DNA of 64,000 bases from JAZKFT01 sp040386335 (GCA_040386335.1 JAZKFT010000021.1:1-64000), one strand, 5' to 3'. Counted from the stretch's first letter, positions 1-9,221 are shown. Numbers and translations: made by a program. The notes: a model not told the origin generated them from the letters alone.

Positions 1-68
1 TATGCATCGCTACTAATACCGAACGGATAATCATCCACACAGGTTTGTTGTAATAAACTTAACAGTGG

Positions 69-803
69 TTATTGCCCTCTGCCAGTGCTGGTGCTTGTAC
101 CTGTACTGGTGCGTCCGCTGCTGCTGTTGCTGGTAGAAGTACTGCTGCTGGAAGACGATGAGGAATTATTGGTATTGCTGTTATCGAATGTTCTTACCGG
201 GCGGCTATAAGATTCTGTAGTGTTGTTAGTGTTGCTGGTGTTGCTGTTCCCACCAAAAACTGATTTCAGCAAATTACCAAAGTTGCTGTTGTTGTTGCTG
301 CCGTTCTTTCCGTTACTGTAACTATTGTTGGTGTTGCTGTAAGTACGGTTGGTGTATCCACTCATATAAGGCTTGGGGCCGGTATTACTCCGTGGAGTTC
401 TTACATAAGCGATGGGATAACCATAACCATAACCCCAACCGCTATTGTACCCGTAGTAATTGTTACCACGGTTCCAATTGCTCCAGCTGTCATAACCATT
501 CCACCTGTTGTAGGTACTCCAGTTATTATTACACCTGCAGTTGCAATCGTAATTGTACCAATAATCGCGGTCATCAATTGTGTTCCACTGGCGGCGATTC
601 TGCACTTTCATCCGCAGGTAATTATCGTCGGCCTTGCTATAAGTGTAATCTTCTTTTTTCTCTTCTTTCTTAATTTCTGCATTTACTTGCCGGGTTGGCG
701 AATAGTAAACGTCATCGGGCGTTTGGCCGGTTTTATAAACAGATGAACAACTGGTGAGTAGTGCTAAAGCCAGCGATCCTGCAAGTACAATTTTTGTTCT
801 CAT
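69..803 (-). CDS. Asn/Ser-rich lipoprotein of unknown function
   Basis: The 244-residue product starts with a lipoprotein signal peptide: a hydrophobic stretch at residues 5-16 and lipobox LTSC with Cys19. It is therefore probably anchored to the outer or inner membrane. Residues about 70-150 are rich in Trp, Tyr, Asn and Gly and contain a Cys cluster (DCNCRCNNN). From about residue 150 to the end it is almost entirely Asn, Ser and Thr, probably disordered. I recognise no catalytic domain. It is divergent from proS across a 343 bp gap. The low-complexity tail makes length changes by replication slippage plausible, but that is inference. Confidence 0.75.
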   Translation of the reverse strand: MRTKIVLAGSLALALLTSCSSVYKTGQTPDDVYYSPTRQVNAEIKKEEKKEDYTYSKADDNYLRMKVQNRRQWNTIDDRDYWYNYDCNCRCNNNWSTYNRWNGYDSWSNWNRGNNYYGYNSGWGYGYGYPIAYVRTPRSNTGPKPYMSGYTNRTYSNTNNSYSNGKNGSNNNSNFGNLLKSVFGGNSNTSNTNNTTESYSRPVRTFDNSNTNNSSSSSSSSTSTSNSSSGRTSTGTSTSTGRGQ

Positions 804-1146
804 GGCGACAGGTTTTAAAATGATGGATTAAAGTTAGTTATTAATCTTTGCTCCGCGGGTACAAAGGTTTTGATTATGACAGAGTTTACATAGAAGTTGC
901 TGTTAAAGAATGGCTAAAAGGCAAAACGATTATCTTCGGCCGCCAGTCGGGGCAGTTGGGCAGTTGGGCAGTTGGCAGTTGGCAACCACCTGCAGTGCAT
1001 TTTTTGGATGACTGGCAGAGCCTCCAAGCGGGATTGAGTGCATTGAATTAAAAGCAGCCGGTGGGAGGACAAATTTTCAACGGAGCGACAATGTCGCTTC
1101 ATAGTAGTACAATAGCAGGTTCATAAAATAAAACGGAACGATAAAT
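804..1146. other. Divergent intergenic region upstream of proS
   Basis: This 343 bp stretch separates the minus-strand lipoprotein gene from proS. Open frames here start only at non-ATG codons and translate the GGCAGTT array at 951-985, so I call no gene. A short palindrome, AGCGACA/TGTCGCT, lies near 1084-1098. Promoters for both flanking genes must be here, but I could not identify a complete -33/-7 pair. Confidence 0.6.
951..985 (+). repeat. GGCAGTT heptamer array, single arm
   Basis: Two copies of GGCAGTTG are followed by two of GGCAGTT and a partial GGCAA. No complementary arm lies within 100 bp, and no stop codon of a same-strand gene is adjacent. The same unit recurs after clpX (20249-20282) and after the next gene (20769-20857). 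Confidence 0.8.
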
Positions 1147-2625
1147 ATGAGTAAAGAAATTACGAGCAGGGCGGCAGATTATTCGCAGTGGTATAACGAC
1201 CTGGTGATAAAGGGCCAGTTGGCCGATTATAGCGCCGTGCGCGGGTGCATGGTTATCAAACCTTATGGCTACAGGCTTTGGGAAAACATGCAGGCTGCAC
1301 TGGACAAGATGTTTAAAGATACCGGGCATGAGAATGCCTATTTTCCTTTGTTTGTACCCAAAAGTTTGTTTGAAGCAGAGGAGAAAAATGCCGAGGGTTT
1401 TGCTAAAGAATGCGCTGTGGTGACCCATTACCGGCTTAAAACAGACCCATCCAGGCCAGGCAAATTAATGGTGGACCCCGAAGCAAAACTGGAAGAGGAA
1501 TTAGTCGTTCGGCCTACCAGTGAAGCTATCATCTGGAACACTTACAAGGGCTGGATACAATCCTACCGCGATCTTCCATTGCTTATCAATCAATGGGCGA
1601 ACGTGGTGCGGTGGGAGATGAGGACCCGTTTGTTTTTGCGCACCGCAGAATTTCTATGGCAGGAAGGTCATACCGCACATGCCACCAAACAGGAAGCGAT
1701 TGAAGAAACCAAAAGGATGCTGGACGTATACGCCGATTTTGTAGAAAATTGGATGGCGTTGCCGGTGATTAAGGGCGTGAAAAGTGCTAACGAACGTTTT
1801 GCAGGTGCAGAAGATACTTATTGCATTGAGGCCCTGATGCAGGATGGGAAGGCTTTACAGGCCGGTACCTCCCACTTTTTAGGTCAGAATTTTGCGAAGG
1901 CCTTCGATGTAAAATTCAGCGATAAAGAAAATAAGCTGGATTATGTGTGGGCTACAAGCTGGGGTGTAAGTACCCGCCTGATAGGTGCACTCGTAATGGC
2001 ACACAGCGACGATGATGGATTGGTATTGCCACCAAAGATTGCGCCTTTGCAGGTAGTGATCGTTCCAATTTATAAAGGCGACGAGCAAAAGGCTTCGATC
2101 AATATGAAAATATTGCCCATTATTAAGGAACTAAAAGAACTCGGTATTAGTGTAAAGTACGACGATAGTGAAAATAGCCGGCCAGGCTGGAAGTTCGCCG
2201 AGTATGAAATGAAGGGTGTTCCGGTTCGGATGGCTATTGGTGCCAGGGATCTCGAAAATAATACCGTTGAATTGGCCAGAAGAGACACCAAGGAGAAAAA
2301 GACCGTAAGCATGGATGGAATTTCTCTTTACATAAAATCCCTGTTGGAGGAAATTCAGCAGCAGATGTACAATAAGGCCAAACAATTTCGGGAAGAACGC
2401 ATAACTACGGCGGATACCTGGGACGAATTTTTAAAAGCCCTTGACGAAAAAGGTGGCTTTGTATCTGCTCATTGGGATGGCACGGGAGAAACTGAAGAGA
2501 AGATAAAAGATATGACCAAGGCCACCATTCGTTGTATTCCCTTAGACAATCTGGAGGAAGATGGCCACTGCATACTTACCGGAAACCCAAGCAGGGAAAG
2601 GGTTTTGTTTGCGAGAGCCTATTAA
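1147..2625 (+). CDS. proS: Prolyl-tRNA synthetase, archaeal/eukaryotic type
   Basis: The 492-residue class II aminoacyl-tRNA synthetase charges tRNA-Pro in the cytoplasm. The class II motif 2 region is visible (VRPTSEAI, then LRTAEFLWQEGHTAHA), as is motif 3 (ATSWGVSTRLIGALVMAHSD). Next comes an anticodon-binding domain beginning APLQVVIVP, then a C-terminal extension ending in a tyrosine. The editing insertion domain of the common bacterial ProRS is missing and the length of about 490 residues fits the shorter type, which many Bacteroidota carry. ATG at 1147 is followed directly by the conserved N-terminus. The two membrane-protein genes downstream may be co-transcribed. Confidence 0.96.
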   Translation: MSKEITSRAADYSQWYNDLVIKGQLADYSAVRGCMVIKPYGYRLWENMQAALDKMFKDTGHENAYFPLFVPKSLFEAEEKNAEGFAKECAVVTHYRLKTDPSRPGKLMVDPEAKLEEELVVRPTSEAIIWNTYKGWIQSYRDLPLLINQWANVVRWEMRTRLFLRTAEFLWQEGHTAHATKQEAIEETKRMLDVYADFVENWMALPVIKGVKSANERFAGAEDTYCIEALMQDGKALQAGTSHFLGQNFAKAFDVKFSDKENKLDYVWATSWGVSTRLIGALVMAHSDDDGLVLPPKIAPLQVVIVPIYKGDEQKASINMKILPIIKELKELGISVKYDDSENSRPGWKFAEYEMKGVPVRMAIGARDLENNTVELARRDTKEKKTVSMDGISLYIKSLLEEIQQQMYNKAKQFREERITTADTWDEFLKALDEKGGFVSAHWDGTGETEEKIKDMTKATIRCIPLDNLEEDGHCILTGNPSRERVLFARAY

Positions 2626-2716
2626 ATTTAGCAATCTTCAATGATGATAATATGCTTTTGATGATTTAATTACCGGGAGTTCCTATTTTCAATTTCTTAA
2701 AAACCGATAACCCTAA

Positions 2717-3151
2717 ATGGAAAATTTTGAATTGGGAAAAAAGGACCTGCTGACTGGCGGTGGGTTATTGATGGATGACCAAAGTGCCTCCGAATGGAGA
2801 CAAGCAGCAGGATGGGCAAAAGCCCTTGCCATATTGTGCATAGTAGGTTTATGCATTATGTTGTTGGCCCTGGCTGTTGTATTTCTTTATAGCAGTGCTG
2901 GCAGATCATCGTTTGGAAGCAGTGCGGAAACTGTTGGCGTCGTTATAGGAATGTTGCTGGTGCTATCTTTCGGCGGCATTTGGGTAATAAATCTTTTCAG
3001 GTTTAGCAACAATACCCCGGCAGCCATAAATAATTGCGATCCACTGAGTTTTGAGAAAGGAATAAAAGCTCTAAAGACATTCTTCATGATAAGCACCGTG
3101 GTAAGTGTGCTTTCAGTGCTTGTTACTGGTATCCGTATTCTCGTCAATTAA
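2717..3151 (+). CDS. Small membrane protein, possibly DUF5362-like
   Basis: The 144-residue protein has a hydrophilic N-terminus and three predicted transmembrane segments at about 37-60, 73-95 and 118-142. No catalytic motif is visible. The arrangement of a short soluble head, membrane hairpin, FEKGIKALKTFFMIS-like linker and last membrane helix resembles DUF5362-type Bacteroidota proteins; that assignment is from memory and tentative. The next gene encodes a protein of the same size and layout, so the two may be a tandem duplication. Confidence 0.7.
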   Translation: MENFELGKKDLLTGGGLLMDDQSASEWRQAAGWAKALAILCIVGLCIMLLALAVVFLYSSAGRSSFGSSAETVGVVIGMLLVLSFGGIWVINLFRFSNNTPAAINNCDPLSFEKGIKALKTFFMISTVVSVLSVLVTGIRILVN

Positions 3152-3182
3152 TTTTTTATTTAGCCCAAACCAAACACTACTC

Positions 3183-3629
3183 ATGGCTACAGAATTGTTC
3201 TCACAGGAAGATAAACTAACGCATATCAATTCAATAGAAATCGAAGGGCCGATAAGGGATTCCATGCAATCAATTGCCCAATGGACAAGGATCTGTTCCA
3301 TTTCTGGTTTCGTAAGTACGGGCATGGGTATTTTAAATGCGGGGATCACTTATAGCCGCTACTCTGGTTACGGGTCTTCTTTTGGCACTTCGGTATTGCT
3401 GACCTCTTTTGTTACTGTTTTAGTGGGCTTCTTTATCAGTTTATTCCTGTTTCATTTCAGCCGCAACCTTACACGAAGCCTTGAAGACGACGACCAGGAA
3501 AGCTTCAAGCGTTCGTCTATGTACCTTAAAAATTATTTCAGAATGATCATCGTGCTGGTAATCGTTAGTGTTATTCTTGGAATGATCACAGGCAGCACCA
3601 CAGCATCCGCCATTTTTAGGCTACTTTAA
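3183..3629 (+). CDS. Small membrane protein, paralogue-like partner of the preceding gene
   Basis: The 148-residue protein has three hydrophobic segments and the same order of elements as the preceding protein, including a linker (SFKRSSMYLKNYFRMI) before the last helix. The frame is open upstream from a GTG inside the previous gene, but ATG at 3183, 31 nt after that gene's stop, gives the sensible N-terminus. Both genes follow proS on the same strand. Function is unknown; the DUF5362-like assignment is tentative. Confidence 0.7.
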   Translation: MATELFSQEDKLTHINSIEIEGPIRDSMQSIAQWTRICSISGFVSTGMGILNAGITYSRYSGYGSSFGTSVLLTSFVTVLVGFFISLFLFHFSRNLTRSLEDDDQESFKRSSMYLKNYFRMIIVLVIVSVILGMITGSTTASAIFRLL

Positions 3630-3751
3630 ACAGCATTTTTATTTGTCAGACCGAACAAAAGACCTGATTACTGCCGATTTGAGAATAAATGAAACAATTT
3701 AAAAACGCCTGACAGAAGCGGAAATTCGGACTGAATGAACCTGGGTGGAGG

Positions 3752-4555
3752 TTATTCCTTTGTGGCCAGGTAATTATAATCTTCCAGGAGTTTTTCAAGG
3801 AATTCGGTCACTTCGAGGTTGCTTTCTATTTTAAGCACTTCTTTTACTTTGTATGCCACACGGTGGGCGGTATCGTACCGGCTGCTTTTCCTGCTTTGGT
3901 TCAGTACCGCTTTAATAGCATTTATGTCGCGGTCGCTCAAGCGCATAACATCCGGGAAAGTAACCTTGTAATCTTTTACAGTTACTTCCTGGAATACGGT
4001 GTCACTGAGACCCAGTTTCACTTTGGTATTAACTACGGTGGTACCGGCAGTCATGTCGCCCAACCGCTGACTTTTTTTGCTTACAGCAATGATTAACACT
4101 ACCACCAGCCCCATGATACCCGTATAAAAAGCCTGAATAAATGGCACAATGTATACATCGTAACCAGCAGACCCGTATCGGAAAAACCACAACATCGGCA
4201 GCCATTCGAATACCCTGAAAATCCAGCGCATCAGGTATTGACCAATATTCGGCTCACCGCCTTCGAGGCTCATCACCCGTATGCCCATGGCCATTTTGCC
4301 GAGGCTTTGGCCATTGTTAAACACTTCCATCAACAGGTGATACAGTAATACCGGCACTGCAACAAAAAAGACATATACACCTCCCTGGCCGTTGTCGCTG
4401 TAGGAAAACAGTTCAGCCATGAGGTACTGTACGGCTATAATGTACACCACCTGGATCACCAGGTCGATAAAATAGGCAGCCAGCCGCTTATGAAATTCTG
4501 CAATCTCAAAATCGAGGCTGATATTAAAAGGTGTGCTGATGGCTACAGTACTCAT
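3752..4555 (-). CDS. RDD family membrane protein
   Basis: The 267-residue protein carries an RDD domain at about 20-170. It begins FHKRLAAYFIDLVIQ, with the family's Arg and Asp, and continues with GQSLGKMAMGIRV and SKKSQRLGDMTAGTTVV. Four or five hydrophobic segments are followed by a soluble tail of about 90 residues. RDD proteins are integral membrane proteins of poorly defined function; some are suspected transporters. The next gene upstream on this strand is the DUF5686 protein, separated by a strong hairpin and a GATTAGTT array. Confidence 0.88.
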   Translation of the reverse strand: MSTVAISTPFNISLDFEIAEFHKRLAAYFIDLVIQVVYIIAVQYLMAELFSYSDNGQGGVYVFFVAVPVLLYHLLMEVFNNGQSLGKMAMGIRVMSLEGGEPNIGQYLMRWIFRVFEWLPMLWFFRYGSAGYDVYIVPFIQAFYTGIMGLVVVLIIAVSKKSQRLGDMTAGTTVVNTKVKLGLSDTVFQEVTVKDYKVTFPDVMRLSDRDINAIKAVLNQSRKSSRYDTAHRVAYKVKEVLKIESNLEVTEFLEKLLEDYNYLATKE

Positions 4556-4599
4556 TGTGTTTTGTTGTGTTTGCTAATGCCAAACGTTATTTTTACTGA

Positions 4600-4639
4600 C
4601 TATCCATTGTCGTTGGCTGATGCTAACGGCAATGGATAG
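4600..4639. repeat. 18-bp stem hairpin with a 4-nt loop
   Basis: The arms are 4600-4617 and 4622-4639, with loop TGAT. The outer ten base pairs, CTATCCATTG/CAATGGATAG, are perfect and the inner eight contain two wobble pairs. It lies between the stop of the DUF5686 gene and the start of the RDD gene, both on the minus strand. No U-tract follows on either strand, so it is not a canonical terminator; it could be an RNA-stability element. Confidence 0.75.
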
Positions 4640-4660
4640 GTACGCATAAGTTTTTTACTA

Positions 4661-4691
4661 TTCAACTAATCAACTAATCAACTAATCCCTA
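4661..4691 (-). repeat. GATTAGTT array starting at the DUF5686 stop codon
   Basis: Read on the minus strand, the gene's TAG stop is the first part of TAGGGATTAGTTGATT, followed by further GATTAGTT units of 8 nt. The same 16-mer begins at the TolC stop codon (50699). A complementary second arm is not obvious, although the hairpin at 4600-4639 is close by. Confidence 0.8.
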
Positions 4692-7184
4692 CTCTATCCC
4701 ATCTCCGCTAAAAATACCACCAAAACCCAATACGATCCCATAAAGAGGTTTACTAACTCCGGCCTGGTAACCCCAGACAAAATCTACGCGGAGTACCTTT
4801 AAGATATTGCCCACCCCTACAAATATTTCCGAGTAATACTTCGATTTGTTCACGTAAAACGAATTGGTGCCGGCTATCAGATCCAGGTTCATTTTTCTTA
4901 CAAAAGGGATCTTATTAGTTAGAAAACCATTAAAATGGTGCTCCAGGTTTAGCGTTGCGAAAAATTTATTGAAGTTGCTGTTATAATAGTAGGGGGCCAA
5001 CTGAAAGGATTGTGTATAAGGTGCAGCCCGAAGGGTTTGGTTACCGATAAAATGCGTTGCGTCGGGCAAGTAGACTGTATTATTGTTTAAAAATCCACCT
5101 GCAGCTACGCGATAGGTCAATTGCCCGGCCAGTTTAAAATTAATTTCATCGGAAACAGAGAGTTTCCATTTGTCAAAATCCACATCACTGCCAAAAGCAT
5201 TTTTAAAGCCATGGGTATAGTTAAGGGTAAATGTGGGCCAGCTGCTCCCCACAGAAAAGCGGCGGTTGGGATATTCAATGTACTTCTGTCCGGGCTGGTA
5301 CGTTAGCCTTAGATTAGCTGTAAATGCCTGGTGGTCGGGGAAAATACCCTGTGGTGCATCTTCGGGGTAATTGTTGGTGTAGCGGCGGCTTTTTACTTTT
5401 CGCCAGTGATAAGTAGTATCCACATTTTGAGGCAGGTGCCTGTCTTCGTAGCTGAAATTAATATTGCCACGAAGGCCATCAGCCAGTTGTTTGCCCGCTC
5501 CCAGAGAAGCAAAAGACTTCTCGTACAACTTCATATAATTATTGTTGTACAAGAGTGTGGAGACGGTATTTGCCAAAGCGGTAATGGGATTTTGCGGATT
5601 GATCTGTACCATATTGCGGCCACCTGCAATACTCATGGTCCACCTGTTGTTATAGTTTCTGCCAAAGGTTCTATTAAAACTGACAGATGCCTGCAAACGC
5701 TTATTACTAAAACCATAACGGATAACGGGTATAATGCTGTAAGCACCGGTATCGCCGTAGTGTGTAATGCGGGGCGCAAAGTTTACCACGGCACCCTCCA
5801 CCGTATTATAACTGAACATTTCAGTAAGTGCCGGTACCGAATAGCGCATTTTGGTAGATCGCTTAGTTTTGGTATAGCCCCCTAACACCAACCGGGTGAA
5901 GGAAACGGTGTTGTTCTTTCTGTCGATCGAATCGAGGTATTTTGGATCTTTGTACTTCTTTTCAAGGGTATCTTTTTTCAAATAATCTTTTTCTTCTTCC
6001 TCGGTCAGCGGCACGGGCCTTATTTTCTCCCAAAAAGCCAGTGATGTTTTATTGGCCGATGTATCGGCGGTACGTATCACCTTTCCAAAAAACTTCTTGT
6101 CGAACTTGTGATCGAGGTCATAATCGGTATAAACAGCATTGAAATGGGCATTGGCTTTGATGCCAAACATGCCGAAAGAAGCAAAAACAGTGGTTTGCTG
6201 GGGCATCCAGTATTTTTTATTGATGGGCAACATTTGTTGCTGTACCCTCAGGCTATCGGCTATTTCTATTTGCGATTCCTTAGTCAGGTGCAGATCGACA
6301 CCATGGATCCGCCACTCACCTTCAATGATGTTGATGTAACCGCCGGCAAAAACAGGCTCATATTTTCGTTTAGGGATCACGCGTATTTTATTGATCTCTA
6401 CCCCGTCTTCGTAAAACGTGCCTTCGTATTTGTATTGGTAATAGAAAAGTGCATTATTAGCAATGGGCGATACAAAGCCACGGCTACTCATGCTTTGAAT
6501 GGAGATATTGTTTTCGTACAGGTTCATCTCCATGGTATTGGGGCTGTTGAAACCAAATCCACGGCTGCGGCCACTTACTTTGGCGCTTAAAATTTCTTCT
6601 TTATAGTCATTTGGCAGGCGCCGGCTGTATTTTGTAATAGACTCACTGAGATAAATAATGCCTTTGCCATTACTGTCTATCACATTCCGGTCGGGGGTCA
6701 CTTTTACGCCAAGTATTTTATTCGGCACCTGCACTGTTTTCATCAGGCCTTTGATGTAAACATCTACCTGGTATTGTTTTACTTCGTTGAGATGTTCTTG
6801 CCGGGTTGCAATGGCCTTTCGTATAATGGCATAGGCCGGATCTTCCCCACTGGCTTTTACGGTCACTCCCTTCATCTCTATTTTGATTGGGTATAACCGG
6901 AAAAATATATCGAGGGGTCTATCGGCTACCGTAATTTGCTGTTCCGTTTTTTCGTACCCCACATGGGTGCAATAAATGGTGTAAGTGCCAGGGTTAAGGT
7001 CCAATACAAAACGTCCTTCGGCATTTGCTGTGGTGCCTTTGCTGCTGCCTTTAATGTATACACTTGAAAAAGGAATGGCATTGGATGCTGCATCAATAAC
7101 CCCGCCTGTAACAGGTGCAGACAGCGCAGGGAGCACAAACAGGGATAAAATAAAAACCGGGAAAACCGGAAAACGCATATTCAT
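4689..7184 (-). CDS. DUF5686 outer-membrane protein with carboxypeptidase-regulatory-like domain
   Basis: The 831-residue protein has a signal peptide (1-22) and a carboxypeptidase regulatory-like beta-sandwich (about 24-110, with GRFVLDLNPGTYTIYCTHVGYEK). A long DUF5686 region follows and ends in repeated amphipathic strands typical of an outer-membrane barrel. This architecture is common in Bacteroidota and resembles the N-terminus of SusC-like receptors, but no TonB plug is seen. Function is unknown. On the coding strand a -7-like TACATTCG lies a few nucleotides before the ATG, suggesting a very short leader. Confidence 0.88.
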   Translation of the reverse strand: MNMRFPVFPVFILSLFVLPALSAPVTGGVIDAASNAIPFSSVYIKGSSKGTTANAEGRFVLDLNPGTYTIYCTHVGYEKTEQQITVADRPLDIFFRLYPIKIEMKGVTVKASGEDPAYAIIRKAIATRQEHLNEVKQYQVDVYIKGLMKTVQVPNKILGVKVTPDRNVIDSNGKGIIYLSESITKYSRRLPNDYKEEILSAKVSGRSRGFGFNSPNTMEMNLYENNISIQSMSSRGFVSPIANNALFYYQYKYEGTFYEDGVEINKIRVIPKRKYEPVFAGGYINIIEGEWRIHGVDLHLTKESQIEIADSLRVQQQMLPINKKYWMPQQTTVFASFGMFGIKANAHFNAVYTDYDLDHKFDKKFFGKVIRTADTSANKTSLAFWEKIRPVPLTEEEEKDYLKKDTLEKKYKDPKYLDSIDRKNNTVSFTRLVLGGYTKTKRSTKMRYSVPALTEMFSYNTVEGAVVNFAPRITHYGDTGAYSIIPVIRYGFSNKRLQASVSFNRTFGRNYNNRWTMSIAGGRNMVQINPQNPITALANTVSTLLYNNNYMKLYEKSFASLGAGKQLADGLRGNINFSYEDRHLPQNVDTTYHWRKVKSRRYTNNYPEDAPQGIFPDHQAFTANLRLTYQPGQKYIEYPNRRFSVGSSWPTFTLNYTHGFKNAFGSDVDFDKWKLSVSDEINFKLAGQLTYRVAAGGFLNNNTVYLPDATHFIGNQTLRAAPYTQSFQLAPYYYNSNFNKFFATLNLEHHFNGFLTNKIPFVRKMNLDLIAGTNSFYVNKSKYYSEIFVGVGNILKVLRVDFVWGYQAGVSKPLYGIVLGFGGIFSGDGIE

Positions 7185-7292
7185 TTGCCGAATGTAAGCG
7201 AAGCAGCTTGTATGACGTGTCGTCGGGCCGGTTTTAACGGAAAACTAATCGGTGTATGTCCCTGGATGCGGTTGTAAATGGGTTTTGCCGGA

Positions 7293-8486
7293 CTATTGTG
7301 CATTCACATATCTCCTGATGGTGCTTCTGTACACCCACCAAACCATCGCTAATACTGCCATTGCGGCGGCGATCGTGTACCAGCTTATCCATGGACTTAC
7401 ATACATATTCTGACTTTTGAGCCAGGTGCAGGCGGCATACTGTAAAACGGCAATAATGGCAGCACACACCAGCATAATAAGTACATTAGCCGGGAAAAAC
7501 TGTTTCATTAAAAACCTGCTCAATTGTCCTGGGGAGGTGCCAAGTGTGATGAGCAACTCTATTTCTGTTTTGCAACTGGCGATGGTAAGTTGGATGAACA
7601 ATGAAAAAACCAACAAAGCAAACAGCAACATAATAATGCCAAAACCTGCCAATACTTTTACGATAATATTGACTGCAGTCCGGGCCTTGCTGAAGCGGGT
7701 TTTGTCCTCGTTGGTACTGAGCTTCTTTTCTTTTAAATAATTGGTAAGTTCCGGGTCGGACGGATCTTGTGTTTTAACCACAACGCGGGTGATGCGGGGT
7801 TGCTGTTGCTGGTAGCCAAATTTTGCATTGGCCCAATTCATGAACGATTCGGGTATGAGCACCGAGTTGATGCGGTCCGTCATGCCGATAACATGGCCTG
7901 GTATTTCCAGCGATTGTCCATTGCCGCTGATAGTCACTTTAATACTGATCATCATCAGTGCTTCCGGCGATATTTGGGGAAGTTCTTCACGGCTTTGGGC
8001 CATGCCAAAATTGTAGAGGTCCAGGAAAAATGAGGGTATGATGATTGGAAGATCTTTTTGCCCTTCTTCCCATTTCCAGTCTTTGCTTTTAATGTCTATA
8101 AATTCGTCCGGAACCGATTCAAAACTCATATCGGTGGAAAAAGGCAGTTCATTGCTATAGCTCTGCAGGGTAACGCCAAAGCGGGTGGCTGTCAATGGGC
8201 CGATGGATTGGGTAAAGGATTGTTTTTTAAAGTCAGCGATATCAGCATCACTAAAAACATTCTTATCTTTTTGGGTCTGGTTTTCTTTATTTACTTCCTT
8301 ATTGATCACCAAAAAATCCGCTGTCTCGTTTTCGTTGTACTTGCCGTGCAACAGGTCATCAAAGTTTACTTGTGTTTGCACCGCCAGCAATATCAGCAAT
8401 AACGCCACACCGAGACCGATGGTCGCCATTATAAAGCGTACCCGGCCTACACCGCTGCGGATTATTTTTTTTAAAAGTGGGTTCAT
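7293..8486 (-). CDS. ABC transporter permease, FtsX/MacB-like
   Basis: The 397-residue protein has one N-terminal membrane helix (about 17-37), an extracytoplasmic domain of about 240 residues resembling a MacB periplasmic core domain, and three C-terminal helices (about 280-305, 330-355, 368-390). This is the topology of FtsX-like permeases in MacB- and Lol-type systems, which couple ATP hydrolysis to movement of lipoproteins or amphiphiles rather than ordinary import. The ATPase gene lies immediately upstream on the same strand, so the two probably form one transporter. The substrate cannot be read from sequence. Confidence 0.82.
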   Translation of the reverse strand: MNPLLKKIIRSGVGRVRFIMATIGLGVALLLILLAVQTQVNFDDLLHGKYNENETADFLVINKEVNKENQTQKDKNVFSDADIADFKKQSFTQSIGPLTATRFGVTLQSYSNELPFSTDMSFESVPDEFIDIKSKDWKWEEGQKDLPIIIPSFFLDLYNFGMAQSREELPQISPEALMMISIKVTISGNGQSLEIPGHVIGMTDRINSVLIPESFMNWANAKFGYQQQQPRITRVVVKTQDPSDPELTNYLKEKKLSTNEDKTRFSKARTAVNIIVKVLAGFGIIMLLFALLVFSLFIQLTIASCKTEIELLITLGTSPGQLSRFLMKQFFPANVLIMLVCAAIIAVLQYAACTWLKSQNMYVSPWISWYTIAAAMAVLAMVWWVYRSTIRRYVNAQ

Positions 8487-8490
8487 TTTT

Positions 8491-8573
8491 TAATAGTCAT
8501 TAAATCATTTGGTTATTGGTCAGCAGGTGATTAGTAGTGTTTAATGACTTACTGACCAAAGGCCCTGTGACCA
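8491..8573 (-). repeat. GGTCATT-family repeat between ABC ATPase stop and permease start
   Basis: The minus-strand sequence begins right after the ATPase stop with TGGTCACAGGG and continues with GGTCAGTAAGTCATT units. Complementary blocks are visible: AGTCATTAAA near 8495 with TTTAATGACT near 8541, and TTGGTCAG near 8516 with CTGACCAA near 8552. The pairs are in crossed order, so a simple hairpin would satisfy only one pair at a time. Confidence 0.65.
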
Positions 8574-9221
8574 CTACAATGTTAGTTTTCGGCTATATTC
8601 AAGGTTGCTGTCTTCATCCAGGTCGGTAAGAATAAAGCCGGCGTTTCTTTTTTTACATTCTTCATTTATCAGTTCAGCGGCTTTGGCGGTGTTGGCTTCA
8701 TCCAGGTGGCTAAAGGGTTCGTCCATCATCAGCCATTCAAAAGGCTGCATCAGGCTTCGGATGATAGCGATGCGCTGTTGTTCTCCATAGCTGCAGGTGG
8801 CTGCAGACTGGTTGAGTATATGCGTAATGCCCAACCGGGCTGCCATGGTATCCACCATTTTGTCATCATATATCGGCTTGTACATCACCCTTTTCAATTC
8901 TATATTCTCGCGGGCTGTAAGGTTGCCAAAGAGCCGCATATCCTGTAAAATGATACTGATGGTTTGCTGCCGGTAGTTACTTAACGTATCTGCATTTATT
9001 GTTCTTAATGAGGATTGATCGTAAAACAGTTCGCCGCTGTAATCGTGCCGCATTTTGTAAAGAATATGTATCAGCGTGGTTTTGCCGGTACCGCTGGGCG
9101 CTTTTATTTTCACCCGGTCGCCTTTGGTAAATACTACATCGCTATTCCAAATATCGGATCGGCGATTTGCTAGCGTGTCTTTCAGGGGAATGGGCACCAC
9201 TTGTTGCAGGCGAATGTTCAT
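8574..9221 (-). CDS. ABC transporter ATP-binding protein
   Basis: This 215-residue ATPase is the nucleotide-binding subunit for the permease encoded downstream. Walker A is APSGTGKTT (residues 41-49), with Ala in place of the usual first Gly. The signature loop is SYGEQQR instead of LSGGQ. Walker B, LMMDEPFSHLDE, with the catalytic Glu and D-loop, is intact. The protein is shorter than a typical LolD or MacB ATPase and lacks recognisable extra domains. The invariant Lys and Thr of Walker A are present, so I expect activity. A TAATATTG sequence, close to the Bacteroidota -7 box, lies just before the ATG. Confidence 0.87.
   Translation of the reverse strand: MNIRLQQVVPIPLKDTLANRRSDIWNSDVVFTKGDRVKIKAPSGTGKTTLIHILYKMRHDYSGELFYDQSSLRTINADTLSNYRQQTISIILQDMRLFGNLTARENIELKRVMYKPIYDDKMVDTMAARLGITHILNQSAATCSYGEQQRIAIIRSLMQPFEWLMMDEPFSHLDEANTAKAAELINEECKKRNAGFILTDLDEDSNLEYSRKLTL

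Noticed and set aside
392..673. Cys/Ser-rich frame opposite the first lipoprotein
   Set aside because: Antisense to a lipoprotein gene with a clear lipobox; the odd composition reflects the Asn/Gly-rich codons on the other strand.
848..1051. Plus-strand frame of 67 codons upstream of proS
   Set aside because: It starts at TTG and mostly translates the GGCAGTT array; no protein-like pattern.
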